Assembly (NCBI RefSeq): GCF_000003815.2
Contig: NC_049986.1
Coordinates: 20,363,720 to 20,427,719 of the forward strand
From: Branchiostoma floridae
Lineage: Eukaryota > Chordata > Leptocardii > Amphioxiformes > Branchiostomatidae
DNA: 64,000 nt
Reading direction: 5' to 3'
The notes under the pieces were generated by a model. It did no database searches and had not been told where the DNA came from. It saw only the letters and a list, made by a program, of their open reading frames with translations. Shown piece by piece: positions 14,001 to 23,180 of this stretch (positions are counted from its first letter, which is position 1; each line of letters starts with the position of its first letter). Position numbers and translations under genes: made by a program.

Positions 14001-15278
14001 CCCAAAAGCCAACCAGTAATGAAATCAAAGAACAATTCTGAAAATGATCGATTTTCTATTTCAGCCTGAATGTTTAGCCAGTAACTTGGTTATGTTTTGG
14101 CGAATCTCTTGGCAGAATAGACATGTTCGGATTCCCTTGACAGCAATTGTTTTTTTCATTACGCTTTTCTTATCAGTAAAAATCAAGTTTTGATTTATTG
14201 CTTCAAGTTGGTAAATTGGTGTCACCTTCCCTTGGTATAAGACATTGTAATGTCATTTCTGGCCTCCAGCGTTACGTGTAAAAGCCCCTAGGAGTTTTTT
14301 TCTGAGAATGCATCCTGCGAAAAATCCATTAGTAGAACCTCGGGTAGACATTTGCTTCCTTTTAGACCTACGCACTTTGTGTAATGGTGACACCCTAGGC
14401 GATGGAGTACTTTGTAATGTAGCGCCCAGATTCCACTTTTCTAGGACGTTTTCCCGTACATAGGGAATGGCCGCTCCGAGTTCAATGTTCGCAGTATATG
14501 CCATAAGGCATTGCACATGGCCTTGAAATACATGAATTCCAAAGAAAGAAGAAAAAGAATTGACGTAGCGACATATACGTAAGAGTATCTATAGTAGTTA
14601 AGGCAGTGCCATTATATCCATTATATTCGATTCCAAAGTTCTTCTCTTTTTTTTTTGTTCTCAAACACTTAAAATGTATATTTTAGTCAATACAACGGGA
14701 AACATTAAGCACTAGGACAGGCATACCGACTTACTTTCCGCAGTATGTTTCCTTTATGCACACATCTTAGATCAACTCCTGTTTCAGTGATACGATTATT
14801 TGAGACTAATGTATGGTTCACCTCAACATACGCCAGTCATTAGATAATATAATCGGGAGATCTCTTTTTGCATGTTCTTACACTATGGGCTAAATGCTTC
14901 AATACTAGTACATGTAATACTAAAGACTAGATACTTTTATAAGTACTGATACAAGCGAACAGTTGGATGAACAAAACATCTGGAGCTGTGCTATCACTAC
15001 AAGTAAATGTAGTACTTGTATAAACAAGTGTATACGAACTCATATTGACAAAAATCGCACTCACCTTCCGCTACGCGTAGCCCGTATAGTCCGTCCAAGT
15101 TGGTCTCCGTGTAGGAGTCGCTGAAGAACCGTACCGCGCGCTGCAAGGCCTCCGTCACGGCGCGTACCTCGGTGCCATCCCTGCCGCCGGCCTCGTGCGT
15201 GTCCGCTCGAACCCCGCTACCGGCCGGGGACCCGCCACTGATCAGCGGGAGCAACAGAAGGACCGTGCCGAGCACCAT
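1919..15278 (-). CDS. C16orf89: Gene 1: C16orf89-like secreted protein (DUF4735), complete, 7 coding exons
   Basis: Span of a gene on the minus strand. Coding exons are 15278-15065, 8200-7861, 6057-5946, 5446-5284, 4783-4597, 2567-2512 and 2022-1919, giving 1176 nt and 391 residues plus TGA. All introns are GT-AG and the phases (1,2,0,1,2,1) join without a frameshift. Residues 1 to about 20 form a signal peptide. The body matches the vertebrate C16orf89 family in order: the N-terminal NLDGLYGLRV block, the exon 2 helices, the THQLL block, FMEQ-VVCGMLGY, GGCFG with an acidic tail, and the C-terminal CLSHKSGLG block. Length is close to the human protein (about 400 residues). N110 is in an NRT sequon, and the many cysteines suit an extracellular protein. 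The human protein is described as secreted and thyroid-enriched; its molecular role is unknown. AATAAA lies at 1902-1897, soon after the stop. The family call is from memory of the human protein, not from a search. Confidence 0.86.
2063..2267. mobile_element. Foldback MITE in gene 1 intron 6
   Basis: A 205-bp near-palindrome. It starts GCCTCCATAGCAGGCTCTC and ends with the reverse complement, with TA on both sides (a 2-bp TA target duplication). The inner arms also pair (a CTTTTGCTGGCC block and its complement). The TA duplication suggests a Tc1/mariner-type source. It fills much of intron 6 (2023-2511). Confidence 0.75.
2512..2567 (-). CDS. C16orf89: Gene 1 exon 6: 56-nt small exon, basic RRLL segment
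   Basis: This small exon is too short to stand out as an open frame. The acceptor is cttgcag|GCCAAAG and the donor is CACG|gttggt. In phase 2 it reads RPKTRSPTSRRLLVERLMH and ends in phase 1, as exon 7 needs. The same small exon exists in gene 2 (35590-35538, RHTPTRRRLLGEKLLQ), which supports it strongly. The donor is weak after GT. Confidence 0.8.
2888..3062. repeat. Minisatellite of CGAAAAGGAA-type units
   Basis: Tandem 10-bp units with interspersed GTACCGAAAGTGCGAAAAGG segments, in gene 1 intron 5. It has no stop codons in several frames, so the long open frames here are artefacts. Confidence 0.85.
4178..4476. repeat. Inverted copies of the minisatellite around a LINE 3' end
   Basis: CCTTTTCGTT units at about 4182-4210 and 4433-4474 are the reverse complement of the array at 2888-3062. 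Between them, 4211-4300 carries a CR1/L2-like LINE 3' end on the minus strand (an AGGGCTGCCCAACTAGCC segment), also seen near 22215. Confidence 0.6.
4597..4783 (-). CDS. C16orf89: Gene 1 exon 5: CGMLGY...GCFG and acidic tail
   Basis: Residues 277-338 plus two bases. The acceptor is ccccacag|CTGTGG and the donor is CACAG|gtaata. It encodes VVCGMLGYTNFLRPDWLQKV (human FCGMGGFSDFYKLRWLEAI), then GGCFGKEAPEEDDELVEQL (human GCFGEPDAEDEEL) and a His/Ser/Gln-rich end. Gene 2 lacks everything after GCFG. Confidence 0.9.
4784..5283. other. Gene 1 intron 4
   Basis: AT-rich intron. The only recognisable piece is near 5077-5095, a single GTTACTCAAGCAACTGGAT arm that occurs as a full hairpin at 24078-24133. 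Confidence 0.5.
5284..5446 (-). CDS. C16orf89: Gene 1 exon 4: VGC...DLFMEQ block
   Basis: Residues 223-276 plus one base. The acceptor is cacag|GTCGGATGC and the donor is CAAG|gtaatg. It is 163 nt long, the same as the matching exon of gene 2. It encodes VGCTNELNDYARQQGFLEG and ends PEQDLFMEQ, which aligns with human TRDIFMEN. Confidence 0.88.
5447..5945. other. Gene 1 intron 3
   Basis: No gene, repeat or hairpin recognised in this 499-bp intron. Confidence 0.5.
5946..6057 (-). CDS. C16orf89: Gene 1 exon 3: ERCW...THQLL block
   Basis: Residues 185-222. The acceptor is cctgtag|GAAAGAGG and the donor is CAC|gtgagg. It encodes RCTITERCWR then DTSGYIITHQLLYTVLAEH, aligning to human GCSGYCLSHQLLFFLWARM. 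The first 41 bases or so of the exon, plus intron next to it, are duplicated in decayed form about 162 bp upstream (6181-6262). Confidence 0.88.
6181..6262 (-). pseudogene. Decayed duplicate of gene 1 exon 3 (5' part)
   Basis: This stretch repeats 6019-6098: the intron edge, the acceptor (ctgtag) and the first codons of exon 3. The first cysteine codon is now serine (TGC to TCC). After TGCTGG the reading runs KLVAPL and then hits TAG, so an mRNA using it would be truncated. It is probably a remnant of a local tandem duplication; use as a poison exon is possible but not shown. Confidence 0.65.
6263..7860. other. Rest of gene 1 intron 2
   Basis: After the decayed exon 3 copy, the region holds fragments of a repeat with a TCGCGACG...GTCACCAGCT pattern at about 6455-6540 and 6890-6960, and a transposon-end-like segment at about 7640-7710 (GCAGGGGTTACGAGGCTGC). 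No exon is seen. Confidence 0.4.
7861..8200 (-). CDS. C16orf89: Gene 1 exon 2: DUF4735 N-terminal helical region
   Basis: Residues 72-184 plus two bases. The acceptor is ttttccag|GTCAGC and the donor is CAA|gtaagt. It is continuous with exon 1 as VAEG-QL, which aligns to VLEEQL in the human protein. It carries NPGYYEQFLEVVNKPY (human DPKYLREFQ) and EESDKCMSYMMG (human EERSDVCLVQLLG). N110 sits in the NRT sequon. A GTAAGA inside the end of the exon (at GGGA|GTAAGA) is a possible alternative donor, but the AA|gtaagt site keeps the phase shared with gene 2. Confidence 0.9.
8612..9074 (-). repeat. Two tandem copies of a tRNA-like repeat
   Basis: Two units, 8612-8843 and 8844-9074, in gene 1 intron 1. 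On the minus strand the second unit (8971-8894) contains a box A-like TAGTCCAGTGGTTAGCGA and a box B-like GGTCGATTCCGGC. The first unit is more diverged. It is a tRNA-derived SINE-type sequence, not a working tRNA. Confidence 0.65.
9640..10175. repeat. Diverged tandem repeat, about 4 units
   Basis: Units begin with TTTGATATCTCA-type motifs near 9640, 9827, 9984 and 10098. They share CATATCCACACAAAA and GACATGGTATACGA-type blocks. The last two are the most alike. A (TA)n run lies at about 9808-9829. Confidence 0.55.
10532..10955 (+). other. Coding-like tandem duplication, unknown
   Basis: A 95-codon frame (10532-10819) ends in a block reading DIQTFSETFAYMVDQKV. A diverged second copy of that block follows at about 10827-10955 and reads DIKTFSEAAAYIVNQEV before its frame breaks. 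The two copies are about 140 bp apart. Partial peptide conservation hints at former coding sequence, but the family is not recognised. Confidence 0.3.
11224..12470. repeat. Tandem repeat of about 175 bp, 5 units with a gap
   Basis: A GAGCCATATGTATCCATCCG-type motif recurs near 11357, 11537, 11955, 12131 and 12306. Each copy is followed by a shared AGAACTTCAGGGACACC block. The last three units are spaced about 175 bp and are the most alike. The 87-codon frame at 11224-11487 is part of unit one. Confidence 0.65.
12730..12932. repeat. Short tandem duplication
   Basis: Two copies of a GGCTATTTCCTAGGYCGTTC block near 12736 and 12877, 141 bp apart, each followed by an ATTACATAATC segment. Confidence 0.55.
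13431..13575 (+). mobile_element. tRNA-derived SINE fragment
   Basis: Carries a box B-like GGGTTCGAATAC, then a TAGAGAAGGCACTTCACACG body and an AATGGGTACCTGACTCC segment. The same body occurs at 37343-37466 and, on the minus strand, at 48765-48912. Confidence 0.55.
13576..15064. other. Remaining part of gene 1 intron 1
   Basis: AT-rich, with only short frames on both strands. Nothing recognised. Confidence 0.4.
15065..15278 (-). CDS. C16orf89: Gene 1 exon 1: signal peptide and NLDG block
   Basis: Residues 1-71 plus one base (phase 1). The ATG at 15278-15276 has A at -3 and G at +4. A hydrophobic run (GTVLLLLPLIS) makes a typical signal peptide, followed by a Gly/Ala/Ser linker. The block ALQRAVRFF through NLDGLYGLRV matches the human family segment ERATVFL...NLDGMVGVRV. 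The donor is AAG|gtgagt. The start is chosen because the ATG opens the signal peptide just below a TATA-like site at 15330-15337. Confidence 0.88.
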
Positions 15279-16045
15279 ATTGTTGTCATTCCGTCTTGCG
15301 TACTCGTACAACTGACCTTTTACTCCGCCGTATATACTCACGGCTTCACGCGAGTACGGGCAGAGAGAATGGGAGCAGTTGGTTGCCGTCACTCTGAATT
15401 ACTTGCAGATAACACTTATGCACTTCATGTTGTAGGAAGGGGGATATTTGTTTGTTGTCATTCAGTCCCGCGTACTCATACAACTGACCTTTACTCCGCC
15501 ATATATATACTCACGGCTTCACACGAGTACAGGCGGTGGGAATGGGAGCAGCTGGTTGTCGTCACTCTGAATTACTTGCAGATAACACTCACGCACTCCG
15601 TATGCACACATATTGTAAGAAGTGGAATATTTGTTTGGCGTCATTCCGTCCTGCGTACTGGTACAACTGACCTTTTACTCCGCCGTATATACTCACGGCT
15701 TCACACGAGTACAGGCGGTGGGAATGGGAGCAGTTGGTTGTCGGCACTCTGAATTACTTGCAGATAACACTTACGCACTACATGTTGTAGGAAGGGGGAT
15801 ATTTGTTTGTCGTTATTCCGTCCCGCGTACCTGTACGACTGACCTTTACTCCGCCGTACTAGCGGCTTCACGCGAACAGGCAGGGGCAATTGGAGTATCT
15901 GTTTGTCGTCATTATATGTTACTACATGTAGTTAGCATTCACGCACGCCGTAAGTACACGTGACCAGAAGGGGAATATTTGTTTGTCGTCATTATAGACT
16001 ACTAAATTTAGATAACGCGCACTCCGTATGCACACATGTGACAGG
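15279..16045 (-). repeat. Tandem array of the gene 1 promoter / 5' leader
   Basis: Units begin at about 15279, 15447, 15630 and 15801 (about 168, 183 and 171 bp, then a shorter fourth unit), with stubs near 15897 and 15975. Each starts with a motif like ATATTTGTTTGTCGTCATTC, followed by a TACTCCGCC-TATATA-CTCACGGCTTCACRCGAGTAC block in the full units. The first unit runs up to the gene 1 ATG, so the array is made of core-promoter sequence. Open frames here are by-products of the repeats. Confidence 0.75.
15330..15337 (-). promoter_or_regulatory. Putative TATA box of gene 1
   Basis: GTATATAC about 52 bp upstream of the gene 1 ATG on the minus strand. A start site 25-30 bp below it would give a 5' untranslated region of roughly 25 bases. 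The same element recurs in upstream repeat units at 15501-15510 and 15685-15692; in the fourth unit it is lost. Confidence 0.5.
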
Positions 16046-16845
16046 AAGGGGATATTTGTGTGTCATCATTCTAGATTACATGGATGACACTCTAATTCCA
16101 CTAGGGCGACAACCTCGCTACGATTGGGCTGTATTGTCCTTAAATTGGACTTACCCAGATTTTCGACTGAACAGCTCCAATCTCTCCAATTTTCGTGTTG
16201 GACATTGCAGTTTAACTTTTCCAGAAAGTCTGACATCCAGACTAGGTGAAATACACTGAAGAATGGCAATGCCGGTAAGCAAATACATAAATGTAACAGA
16301 TCGCTCAAAGAGTTTCATAGATAAACTCGATTTTTCCACGCGTTGATATTCCAATCGTGAAGCCAAGAGCTAAACAAATTTCAATTTCGGTCGCAGTGGG
16401 GCTAAAGGCACACAAAACTAGATTTAGTTCGCAATGGCATCGTGCATGGATGTGTTGACGTGAGGAAGTAAATATGCCAGAAGCTTTTAGAAATTGATAA
16501 AATAAACGTTCAAGACTGTAGGAAGGGCAATATTGTGTTTGTCGTCATTCTAGATTACAAGATTACACTTCCATTTCTTTGGTGCGGCGTTCTCGCTAAT
16601 TGCATAGGGCCCTAATCGCATAGGGAGTTTCATAGATAAAAGCGATTGTTTTGCTTAGTATAAGATATTTCAATTTTGAAATCAAGAGTTACACCCATCT
16701 ATATTTCGGTCGCAACCAGATACAGGTACACAGAACTGAATTTAGTTCGCAATGGCATCATGCATAGATGTGCTGACGTAAGGAAGTAGAAATGTCAGAA
16801 GCTTTTAGAAGTTAATGAAATAAACTTTCAAGACTGTGTGCATGG
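16046..16845 (-). repeat. Two larger diverged units continuing the upstream array
   Basis: Two copies, about 16049-16515 and 16525-16840, share the same start motif, then GATTTAGTTCGCAATGGCAT-like and CAGAAGCTTTTAGAA blocks and a CAAGACTGT end. The first copy has extra internal sequence. The orientation follows the gene 1 leader motif. Confidence 0.6.
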
Positions 16846-19800
16846 AGGGCAAATGGAAACGCATCAACCAATAAGTGATCCGTGTCAGCCTAGAAAAGAC
16901 ACGCATGGCTTACAGATGAATAGCCGTTAACTCAACGAAACATAACCAACATTTGCTGCATGCCTGTGAAAAAGGTACGTGCTTTATATGTGTGAATGCA
17001 CCAATCTCAATAACTTGGAAAGAGGGGACATGCTACTGTCCTTACGGTCCAATGCACAAAACAATGACATTGTCGAACCAAGGAGGGTATAACATCTTTG
17101 TCTTAACGACAAGGAATGGGGGTTGAATAAATACTAACATCGTTAATTTTACTAAGCACAGGAGTTTCGTTGACCTTTGACCCAATTGCAAAGGCTGTGA
17201 CGTAATTACTAAAGGGTCAGACTTATGTTTGAACATTGTCAGCTGACATCTTCCCACATGTTATCAGCCATATCCACACAAATTTAGTCTGTCAAACAGG
17301 TTACTTCCTATAGAAGCATTTCCAATGCAACCTTTTAATCGACAATGTAGGGGATCTAAAGAAAAGGAAAAGTGCAGTTTAGCACATTCGGACTTTATTG
17401 GTTTTAGTACGTGACCAAGTTCTGTATGCCTAAGGCCATACTTTGTACTATGTACATTGAATGTAACTCATCATTCTAAGGCCTCCTGTCCACTAGACAG
17501 AGACCGCACTGCGACGTAGATTGTACTATTTTATCATTCTATTTATAGTGGGAATAACATTAAAAATGGAAATTATGAATGAAAAGACAACAAAACAAAT
17601 TGTATTTAATGAATGTATTTTGATATTTAGTTAACGTTTAACCCAATGTACCAATTGCTATGTATGTATTCATGTGTGGGCCACAACACCAGCATACTGC
17701 TGCCTGTGACCCACTTGTATTGTACTGTTTGCAATTTCAAATCAAATCAAATCAATCAAATCAAACTGTAAAGTTATTCCTCTTTTATCTATAAAATTCG
17801 CCAACCACACTGTCGAATCCTTAAGCCCGATCAAGGTCACCGTGCTAGTGAAATGGGGGCCTAAGAACTATTTCTACATCCAAACCTTGACAGCTAGGTC
17901 CACCTTATCTTTCATTACTCCTATCTATAGTATACGTCCGTCTTTATTTGGTATTTCCCTCTCGTGTCCTTTGATGTGTTTTTTTATTACCCCGTACTTT
18001 CCATCTCTTCCTTTCCTTTCCTAGTGGCAGAGACATTTATCAGTTCTCACGTGGGACCCCGCCTCCACAATCACCCACCCTGCTCGTCCCGGGAACTGTC
18101 ATCGTTACAAATGGCGTGTCATTGTACGAAAAATGAACAGGCTTTTCAATTACCCTAGATACAGTGCTGGAGCCTAACTAATAACCGAGACGTAACAACA
18201 ACGTCTTCAACAATTTTTGAGACATCTATTTTTAATTTGCTTGAAGTATTGAGCAATGTCAAATTAGTACAGTAGCTGTAAATGTAGAAACTTTCGCAGT
18301 TTTTGCGGTATTCGCTTCACCGCGAACTTAAAACCACCGGCAGTAAGAGTCTAAAGTGTATGGTGCTACCGCGAACTAACAACCACCTTTTTTTCACTGT
18401 CGTAACTTTAGAATATTTTTGAACAATCATAGTTTTTTTCGTGTATTCCAAGATTGAATTTAGTCTTCATTATGCCCTACTTCAATGGTTAATCACTTCA
18501 AGCGCCTTTGTTTTAGTCAGAAGCGATCAGCCATCAACCCCTAACCGAGACGGGGGACGATGTAGATTACCCGACAAATTTTCCCCTTTACACCAAAGGT
18601 CATTCACTACAGTCTTCGGGTCATATTGAATTGAGAGGGCCAGAGGACTCATCGAGAACTTGCTTTTAAGAGCTTTACTCTGAATACGAAAACTACGGAT
18701 ACAGCGTATAAAATTAAAATAATTTCTATAACGATCCCATGCCGAGTGCATTTCTGACATAAACATAAGGTAGAAGAAGATTGAAGACCTTATGCTCCAC
18801 AATCTGTTATAATGTCGGTCCATTCACAGTTGATCTGACAAATGTATCGCTGCCACGCGTATCATAAGGAAGAAGAATCTGCCGGCACAATCTTTCCTCG
18901 TTCCCGCGCTCCTGAGAACACGTGTCGAGCGGCGCAGATAGCGGCGGGGATTTCCCTTTAGACATCATCATCGCGTTATTATACAGTCATATCAACTCAC
19001 GCACCGAATGGATGGGATTGCGGCAGGGGCAGGGGAAAGGGTTGGTTCTGGTTCTTTCTGTTAAGTTTTGCAATATCTAAACGTTATTGCATCAGAACGG
19101 TGTGCTTTATAAAGACGGTGGGCGTTATATACTTCCGGGCACGTTTGACCAATCGCTGACGACACGTATCCGGAAGATCATGTGTTACTAAGATCACGTG
19201 TCTGTAATTCTCGAGAGTTATTGGTCATCAGTATTGATCCTGAAGAAGGCGACAGTGGTGGTTGAAAATTTGATCCCTGTGTACTTTGTGTTGGAAGAAT
19301 ATTTATCTTTATAATATGACTACTAACACGGATGAGCTTCCATGATAATCTAAAACATTATTGTTGTTGACATACTTTGAATGTCATAAAGGGGCTTTTG
19401 TAAGTGAATTGCGGCGACCATGCAAAAATGTGAATTCAAATACGACTTAGTAAATTAACATTTAACTTTTTTCTGTAGCAGAAAAGGCATGTAAAATCTG
19501 TGGCAGAAAAGTCATCAAAAAAACTTTGTTTAAAGTTTGTTTCTCGTTTTGTTCGTTTGTTTATGCCTAGCTTGCTCCTTGCAGAGGGCTAAATCAAATT
19601 TATGATGATTAATTACTTTAAACATCTAGATCAGCAACCTAGATCCCTGATGCACACAACCGATGTCTTCCCGGGCGAAAGTTTATAGGATGATTTTGTG
19701 AGTAATTAATCATACACTTCTCACCCCGCACATGTCGTCTGTCATTGTCATTAGATGATAACATTACTGCCTTTGGTGAAACTTATCGATTACGACTCGC

Positions 19801-19957
19801 ACTGATAACCCAATATGTTCACAAGGTGATTACAAACTTATCGATTCAAAATGAGACTGTAGTTACATGATGCGGACCACACTTTTTTAATCACAGTACT
19901 ATGATGTTTAAAAAAAAAAACGTTATCTTTGTGTTCATTTGTCATCTAGTCTAGTTT
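16846..19957. other. Intergenic stretch
   Basis: About 17640-17768 looks like a LINE or SINE 3' end on the plus strand, ending in an AAATCAAATCAAATCAATC tail. About 17480-17525 has one arm of the GCCTCCTGTCCACTAGAC family (compare 28355-28587). About 18290-18400 has a repeat with CACCGCGAACT motifs. No exon is recognised. Confidence 0.4.
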
Positions 19958-19960
19958 TAA

Positions 19961-20913
19961 CCCTATTCAGACCGGGTGGGGTGGGGGCTTTTGAGGCCCG
20001 CGCCAACTTCGATGTCCTATAACGCCAGAACGGCTTACGCTAGAGCCACTAAATTTGGTGAGTTTTCCTGAAATATTGTTGGCAACAATTTCACGAAGTT
20101 TGAAAAAAAAATCCATTTTTTCGTGTTGCCATGGCAACCGTTTGTTGACAGGCAGTTTTGCCAAAAATCACTATTTTTGGTTCTAACAATGTATTTTCCA
20201 CATTTATTTGCTATACTACTGCTATTTTGTTACATAAGTAAAATCTTATATTATTAAGCATATCTTTCATAATTATATATGCATAAATTATGCTAATTTG
20301 ATGACGTCACCAGCCCAAAATCCAAGATGGCGGACCGTATGGCCAGATCAAGAATAACAAGCTAATTGTCTCATAAAATGTGTAACTACCTGGTATTTTT
20401 TCATCAGAAACCATCTAAATGAATGAATTTAGTCTATTTCCATTGCCCTTTGTGATTATTTGTTGCAAAAAAAGTATTTTTAAAAATTCCAGGTGGTGGA
20501 TATAATATGGCGGAGCCAAACTGGTATCTTAGATGTGCATGACGTCAATTTATGACGTCATTTTGACGTCATTGATGTTGCTATTGGCAACGCAAGTCGT
20601 AATAAGCATTAATATTCTGTTATCTGGACTTGTTGTTACATTTTCGTAGCATAACTTGAATTTTTCTGAGAATACCCTTTTTCCATGGGTCCGGCCATCA
20701 TTATCAAATTGATGACGTCATAATTACGTCATCTTACGTCAACGTAACGTCAAACGTCAAAGACTTGTCAGATATTATGTCGGCATCATGTCCTAAAAAA
20801 TTGGTGGCCCTACGGCACGTCGTGATAGAGTTATAGGACTTAGAAGTGGAGGGCCTCAAAAGCACCCCCCCCCCCGGTCCAGGGATGACCAAAAAAGCCC
20901 GGTCTGAATAGGG
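19961..20913. mobile_element. Non-autonomous piggyBac-like element
   Basis: A 953-bp element flanked by TTAA on both sides (19957-19960 and 20914-20917). Its ends are perfect inverted repeats, CCCTATTCAGACCGGG. The TTAA target and CCC ends are hallmarks of piggyBac. The subterminal regions also pair (GGGGCTTTTGAGGCCC and its partner). There is no transposase frame inside, so it must have been moved in trans. A degraded right end of the same family is at about 44440-44605. Confidence 0.8.
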
Positions 20914-22050
20914 TTAAATTACTGTATAAGTTTAGGTTTTGTCCTTTTCATCCATTATACCACATGTGTTCATTTGTACATTTAGCCTACAGGCATGAAC
21001 ATGCAATACAAATAATCATCATCAAGAGCAACAATTTCCAATGAGGGTATTTTCCAACGCTGCTATAAAGGTCAGAAAGTCTTAAAGTCAGAAGACTCAA
21101 ATATTACCACCCGGATGTTGTGTTTAGTTGAAAATCATTTTATTGGTTACAGGATTAATAGCGGTAAATTTGCAAACTTGCAAAATTTACATGTTACTCC
21201 GTTCATGTCAAGGGTTTTGTGGAATCTCTCCCTTCAGTGGTTTCATTGTTTGTAATGGACTTGCATAGTAAATCTTAGTGCATTATGACATGTGACAACC
21301 CCTGCGTGGTATATATAGGAAAATATATTAAAGATTGTCTAGATGATGAAAATTACCCAGTTGATTGTAACAGACAGATCTCATCCAATACTATGCACTC
21401 TTGTATTAATTAGATTAGCCTTATGGAACAGTATGTATATATTAGTAGATGTTATGCTTCTTCCTTGAACAATCATTGTAAAGTTATCACTATTATTTAA
21501 GTCTTCTAGTCTTGGGTCACTTCACTTTTGCTTGCTATGATGCTTTCTGTATCTGAGTAAATGAATGCAGCAGGTATGAATTGACGGCGTGTTCCACAAA
21601 TGTGGACAAGGTCACACACTTTGAATGGCGTTGTTAAGAAATTTGTGCAGTCTAAAGTTAGCTGGTGATAAGTCGTCTGAAGTTGTCCTGTGAAGAAGAA
21701 TAGACGATTTATGCTACAGCTGTGTACATGGTAAGGCTGTCTTGGCTGTAGTAATTAAGGACTAACTAGGCAAAGATCAAATCACCCGGATGAAAGCCTG
21801 ACGTACCTCCATCTTGTATCATCCACACGGTGACTTGCTTTCCCCCGGACGATAGACCTATTGCAATCCCCGTCTTGTATTCAGAAAGAAGAAAGGGTAT
21901 GTCATCCCGCAAGGGGCGGTATAACCCAAACAGTGCGTTTTAACACCGTATGCCTCTATTCACCTAACCTCACTAGTGCATTTAACATCAACCTCTGTTA
22001 TGATCTGATCATCACTGCACTTTAAACCTCGAAATCGTCATGAAGTAACT

Positions 22051-22082
22051 CTCTCTCTCTCTCTTCCCCCTCTCTCTCTCTC

Positions 22083-22119
<37 letters not shown>

Positions 22120-22135
22120 TCTCTCTCTCTCTCTG
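22051..22135. repeat. (CT)n microsatellite
   Basis: Long, slightly interrupted CT run, followed at 22180-22262 by a CR1/L2-like LINE 3' end on the minus strand (an AGGGCTGCCCAACTAGCC segment). Confidence 0.8.
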
Positions 22136-22842
22136 TGCCTGTGTGTGGATGTGTGTGTGGATGTTTTTTTGTGTGTGATTTGATTTCACTCATTTGGCTT
22201 TATACAGAGAAATACAGCCAGGGCTGCCCAACTAGCCGGAGGCTATTATTAAGGGCCTGCTCTGGTAACTGGACAATATACAGCTAACAATATCTGCGTT
22301 CACCGATACATGTTTATGAGACTTGGTGATTAAAGCTGTTAGAATAATATACTGGCTGAAAAGTCGGTGAAAAGTATGTTGTCTGTCGTTCAGCTACAAT
22401 GTAGTAAAAAGCACTATTAATTGGCTCTATGTTGTACTGAACTGTGAACACCGTTAGGCTCCGTGAAGACCGGTAATTAAAGTATATCGAAGTGAGATTA
22501 CGTTATCGACTATTTCTGGAATCAGACATTCGAGTGGGCTGATGACTTATCGCTAATTAGGACTCTCTGGAGCGGGATCGATTTTACAATCCGTCATTCC
22601 GTGCCGAGGAAGTCTCCAAATTACTAGAACTAAAGTTTCTTAGAAGTTGTCCTAGTGATCTTCTGTTGCTATGTAGAGCGCTGTCATTGTTCTTGTACCT
22701 TTTAACCAAAGTCTTGATATCACAGGTAGTGAGTTCCCCGTGGGTCGTCGTGTTCATGCTTTGGTCTATTGAAATTAATTTACAATCCGTCATTCCATGC
22801 CGAGAAAGTCTCCAAATTACCAGAACTAAAGTTTCTTAGAAT

Positions 22843-22975
22843 TACTCTCCAAGGAGAGGTTGGTGGGAAAAAAATCGTGACCTTTTCCGTATTTGCCGTA
22901 TTTTTTGGGTGAGGAGGCTGGTCGGCACATAAGGAAAGGTCACGATTTTCCCCAACAACCTCTGCTTGGATAGCA
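22843..22975. mobile_element. hAT-type MITE with 8-bp target duplication
   Basis: A 133-bp element with TCCAAGNAGAGGTTG-type inverted ends and a strong internal hairpin (a GTCACGATTTT block and its complement). The flanking 8-mer CTTAGAAT occurs at 22835-22842 and 22976-22983. The neighbouring tandem copy keeps the empty site. Confidence 0.75.
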
Positions 22976-23071
22976 CTTAGAATCACGTGTAGAACAAGTT
23001 GTGCTAGACCGTGCGATCTTTTGTTGCTATCCAGAGCGCTTTCATAGGTTTTCGTATACTTTAACTTATAG

Positions 23072-23180
23072 TATTCTCCAAGCAGAGGTTGCGTCTCGAA
23101 AATATTAATGGCCGGGAGGGGAGCGAGCCGGTCAAAAACCCAGCCACTATTTCCGCGACCCAACCTCTGCTTGGAGAATA
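23072..23180. mobile_element. Second MITE of the same family
   Basis: A 109-bp element with perfect ends TATTCTCCAAGCAGAGGTTG and the reverse complement. The target duplication is not clear at this site. It shares its ends with the element at 22843. Confidence 0.7.

Noticed and set aside
15195-15963. 185- and 113-codon plus-strand frames
   Set aside because: They run through the tandem promoter array of gene 1 and repeat with its units.
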